41,433 nt of DNA, taken from Actinomycetota bacterium (GTDB lineage: Bacteria > Actinomycetota > Acidimicrobiia > Acidimicrobiales > Aldehydirespiratoraceae). A program made the translations under genes and the position numbers. Below the pieces are notes generated by a model. The model worked only from the letters and a program-made list of their open reading frames with translations, was not told the origin of the DNA and searched no databases. Position 1 is the first letter of the stretch. Each line of letters starts with the position of its first letter. Of the stretch, positions 38,996-41,433 are shown piece by piece. The stretch spans positions 1 through 41,433 of the forward strand of contig JAACCU010000207.1 of NCBI GenBank assembly GCA_009937405.1, in the 5' to 3' direction.

Positions 38996-41433
38996 ATGGA
39001 TACCACCACCGCTGATGTCGACGCTGGTCACTTCTTTCTTGGACCTGTTGTTGACCCCAAATCTGGCGACCCCATCACCGACGAACGGATCATCTACGAA
39101 GCCGCCGATCTGACTACGCACGGCGTGATCGTCGGTATGACCGGTTCGGGCAAAACTGGTCTCGGCATGTGCCTGCTCGAGGAGGCGCTCCTGCAGGGCA
39201 TCCCCACACTGGTCATTGACCCAAAGGGCGACATGGGAAACCTGTTACTCACGTTCCCTGATCTGGCACCGAGCGACTTTCGTCCTTGGATCAATGAGGG
39301 CGAAGCCAAGCGCGACGGCGTGAGTCCCGACGAGTTGGCCGCATCGACTGCGGAGTGCTGGGAAGACGGCCTCGCTGGGTCAGGCATCGGCAAGGACCGC
39401 ATTGCTCGGCTCCGGGCCGAGACGGACATGACGATCTATACGCCGGGCTCCAACTCCGGCGTTGCCCTAAATGTCATTGGCGACCTACGGGCGCCGAGTG
39501 ACGCCAACGATGCTGAATCGTTGCGAGAAGAAATCGACAGCCTCGTCCAAGGTCTCCTTGGCCTGGTCGGCGTTGAATCCGACCCGCTCTCGGGCCGAGA
39601 GCATGGCTTGCTCGCCAACCTCATTGACCACAGCTGGTCAGCGGGCAAGGACCTCGATCTCGCTCGGCTCCTCGCCCAAATCCAGCAGCCGCCAATGCGA
39701 AAGCTCGGCGTCATCGAGATCGACACGTTCTTCCCGCCCTCTGATCGCACCGCACTTGCCATGAAACTCAACGGCCTGCTCGCCTCGCCAGCGTTCGCGG
39801 CCTGGGGCGAAGGCATTCCACTCGACATCGCTTCGATGCTGGAGACACCGCAGGGCAAGCCTCGAGCTGCCATCATCTCCATCGCCCACCTTTCCGATGA
39901 AGAGCGGCAATTCGTTGTCACCCTCGTGTTATCAAAGCTGGTCACCTGGATGCGGTCCCAGCCCGGAAGCCCGGATCTTCGCGCCCTCGTCTATATGGAT
40001 GAGGTGTTCGGGTTCGTACCTCCCACCGCAGCACCTCCGGCCAAGCGGCCGATCCTCACGATCCTCAAGCAAGCCCGCGCCTTCGGCGTCGGAATGGTGC
40101 TGTCCACCCAGAACCCGGTCGATCTCGATTACAAGGCCATCTCCAATGCCGGGACGTGGATGATTGGGCGTCTGCAAACCGAACGAGATAAGGCTCGCCT
40201 CCTCGAGGGCATGCGATCGGCGGGTGGCGACGCCGACATCGATGCCATTGGCGACACGATCGGCGGGCTTGGTAAGCGAAAATTTCTACTGCATACCACT
40301 CGTGGCGGAGCACCAACGACCTTCGGGACTCGCTGGGCGATGTCGTACCTCCCGGGCCCGTTGACCCGCGACCAGATCTCTGTGCTGATGAAAGACCAGC
40401 GCCGCGCCACGCCTACAGCAACCGCACCATCAACTACTCAAAGCAGCGCGGCGTCCACCCCGGCAACGACTCAGGCTCCCCCCGAGCCTGAGCTCGCCGA
40501 CGACGAGACAGCCATCGCACCCGAGGTCGCCGAAGGCGTGCAGGTCAGATTCCTCGACCCGGCCGCGGCCTGGGCTGATACGGCCGGCGCCGAAGCCGGG
40601 GGCCGCCGACTCCAGCCGGCACTCGCAGCCCGGGTTCGGCTCCTGTTCGATGACACGAAGGGCAACCTTCGCCACGAAGCCGAGTGGGAAGCCGTCGTGC
40701 CGACACTGGGCGCAGACGTCAACGGCATCGATTTTGTGCCGGTCGATTATGACGACCGGGACCTACGTTCGGTGGCGCCGCAAGACGCCGTCTACGTGCT
40801 TCCCGACGCAAAGATCCATACAAAAACATTCTTCCGCGATGCCGAACGGGCGCTCAAAGATCACCTCTACCGCAGCGAGTCACTGACCCTTCTCCGCAAC
40901 GACGAACTGAAGCTCTACAGCCGGGTAGATGAGACCCAGGAACAGTTCGTCGCCCGCTGTGAGAAGGCAGCCGACGATCTCCTCGACGATGAAGCCGCAA
41001 AGCTGCGCACCGCTATGGCCAAGAAGGAAGATCGAATTCGTGTTGCCATCTCCAAGGCCGAAGATCGGGTAGCCGAGCTACAAAGCGACTCTTCGGATCG
41101 CAAGCGAAACGAAGTTCTCAGTGGAGCGATCGATGTGATCGGTGGCCTGTTCGGCGGCAAGAAGAGCGCTCGAAGCGTCCTTGGCGGAGTACGACGGGCC
41201 TCCTCAAAGCGCCGTACCAGCGCCAACGCGTCGAATCGGCTCGAGACGGCCAAGAACCGACTCGAAGAAAAGGTGGACGAACTCGACGAACTCGCCGACT
41301 TGCTCACCGACACGCTCGAAGATGCTGCTGACGAGTGGGACACCAAGGCCGCCACGATCGAAGAATTCCCCGTTGGTCTCGAAAAGACCGACATCACAGT
41401 CGAGGACCTCGTGTTGGTCTGGGTTCCGACCTT
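38996..41433 (+). CDS. HerA/DUF87-type P-loop ATPase with coiled-coil C-terminus (3' truncated)
   Basis: The frame from ATG 38996 stays open to the window end (812 codons). It begins with a Walker A site GMTGSGKTG (residues 47-55) after the DLTTHGVIVG strand, then VIDPKGDMGNLLL, and a Walker B strand LVYMDEVFG near residue 334. A sensor-like STQNPVDLDYK and a TER..RLLEGMRS segment follow, as in the HerA/FtsK-type DUF87 ATPases annotated as helicase HerA-like. After about residue 480 a Thr/Ser/Pro linker leads to a long charged coiled coil (from about residue 640), broken by a Gly-rich IGGLFGGKKSARSVLGG hinge. Its function in actinobacteria is unknown. It has the window's most convincing -35/-10 pair at 16 bp spacing. 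Confidence 0.85.
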   Translation, partial: MDTTTADVDAGHFFLGPVVDPKSGDPITDERIIYEAADLTTHGVIVGMTGSGKTGLGMCLLEEALLQGIPTLVIDPKGDMGNLLLTFPDLAPSDFRPWINEGEAKRDGVSPDELAASTAECWEDGLAGSGIGKDRIARLRAETDMTIYTPGSNSGVALNVIGDLRAPSDANDAESLREEIDSLVQGLLGLVGVESDPLSGREHGLLANLIDHSWSAGKDLDLARLLAQIQQPPMRKLGVIEIDTFFPPSDRTALAMKLNGLLASPAFAAWGEGIPLDIASMLETPQGKPRAAIISIAHLSDEERQFVVTLVLSKLVTWMRSQPGSPDLRALVYMDEVFGFVPPTAAPPAKRPILTILKQARAFGVGMVLSTQNPVDLDYKAISNAGTWMIGRLQTERDKARLLEGMRSAGGDADIDAIGDTIGGLGKRKFLLHTTRGGAPTTFGTRWAMSYLPGPLTRDQISVLMKDQRRATPTATAPSTTQSSAASTPATTQAPPEPELADDETAIAPEVAEGVQVRFLDPAAAWADTAGAEAGGRRLQPALAARVRLLFDDTKGNLRHEAEWEAVVPTLGADVNGIDFVPVDYDDRDLRSVAPQDAVYVLPDAKIHTKTFFRDAERALKDHLYRSESLTLLRNDELKLYSRVDETQEQFVARCEKAADDLLDDEAAKLRTAMAKKEDRIRVAISKAEDRVAELQSDSSDRKRNEVLSGAIDVIGGLFGGKKSARSVLGGVRRASSKRRTSANASNRLETAKNRLEEKVDELDELADLLTDTLEDAADEWDTKAATIEEFPVGLEKTDITVEDLVLVWVPT

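Overview
The window comes from a high-GC actinobacterium, most likely an Acidimicrobiia-type lineage. The phylum call rests on a mycothiol S-conjugate amidase, a WhiB regulator, the mismatch endonuclease NucS, an ImuA'/ImuB/DnaE2 SOS mutasome with CGAAC-N4-GTTCG LexA boxes, an F420-type luciferase-like oxidoreductase, a CtpE-like P-type ATPase and a lysine/alanine-rich basic tail. Placement below phylum is a guess. No tRNA, rRNA, CRISPR array, integrase or IS element was found.

Layout. 1-140: end of a basic chromatin-type protein with a terminator. 240-9155: mostly plus-strand housekeeping genes (EttA, CysQ, ABC1 kinase, NucS, VanW protein, geranylgeranyl-reductase family enzyme, PAP2 phosphatase), with a minus-strand acetyltransferase. 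9188-13149: an SDR gene coupled to a methyltransferase/Mug-glycosylase fusion, a luciferase-like oxidoreductase, a lipoprotein nuclease and two small genes. 13159-17029: YdjC-like deacetylase, SCP2 protein coupled to Mca, LemA and a pore-loop membrane protein. 17268-24152: the SOS mutagenesis cluster (imuA', imuB, a membrane protein, dnaE2, all minus strand). 24211-30889: an MFS exporter and then an accessory stretch (arylsulfotransferase-like protein, glyoxalase-like protein, methyltransferase, alpha/beta hydrolase) interspersed with three copies of one small gene. 31012-34969: NUDIX, CtpE-like ATPase and lipid kinase as a tight operon. 34982-38861: WhiB, a methyltransferase coupled to a 2-methylfumaryl-CoA-isomerase-like CoA transferase, and a thiolase with a strong terminator. 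38996-end: a large HerA/DUF87-type ATPase running off the window.

Two results stand out. First, the best preserved copy of the three-copy small gene (30581-30889, minus) has one in-frame TGA at a position where related HesB/IscA-like and CC/Se-type small proteins carry Cys or Sec. A stem-loop with a GGUC apical loop starts 8 nt after that TGA, so this is a candidate selenoprotein; its two sister copies are broken. Second, about 19 genes have a TANNNT-like (or CANNNT-like) -10 hexamer ending 6-9 nt before the start codon with no Shine-Dalgarno, so most transcripts here are probably leaderless. This rule fixed several start codons and supported two genes shorter than 60 residues.
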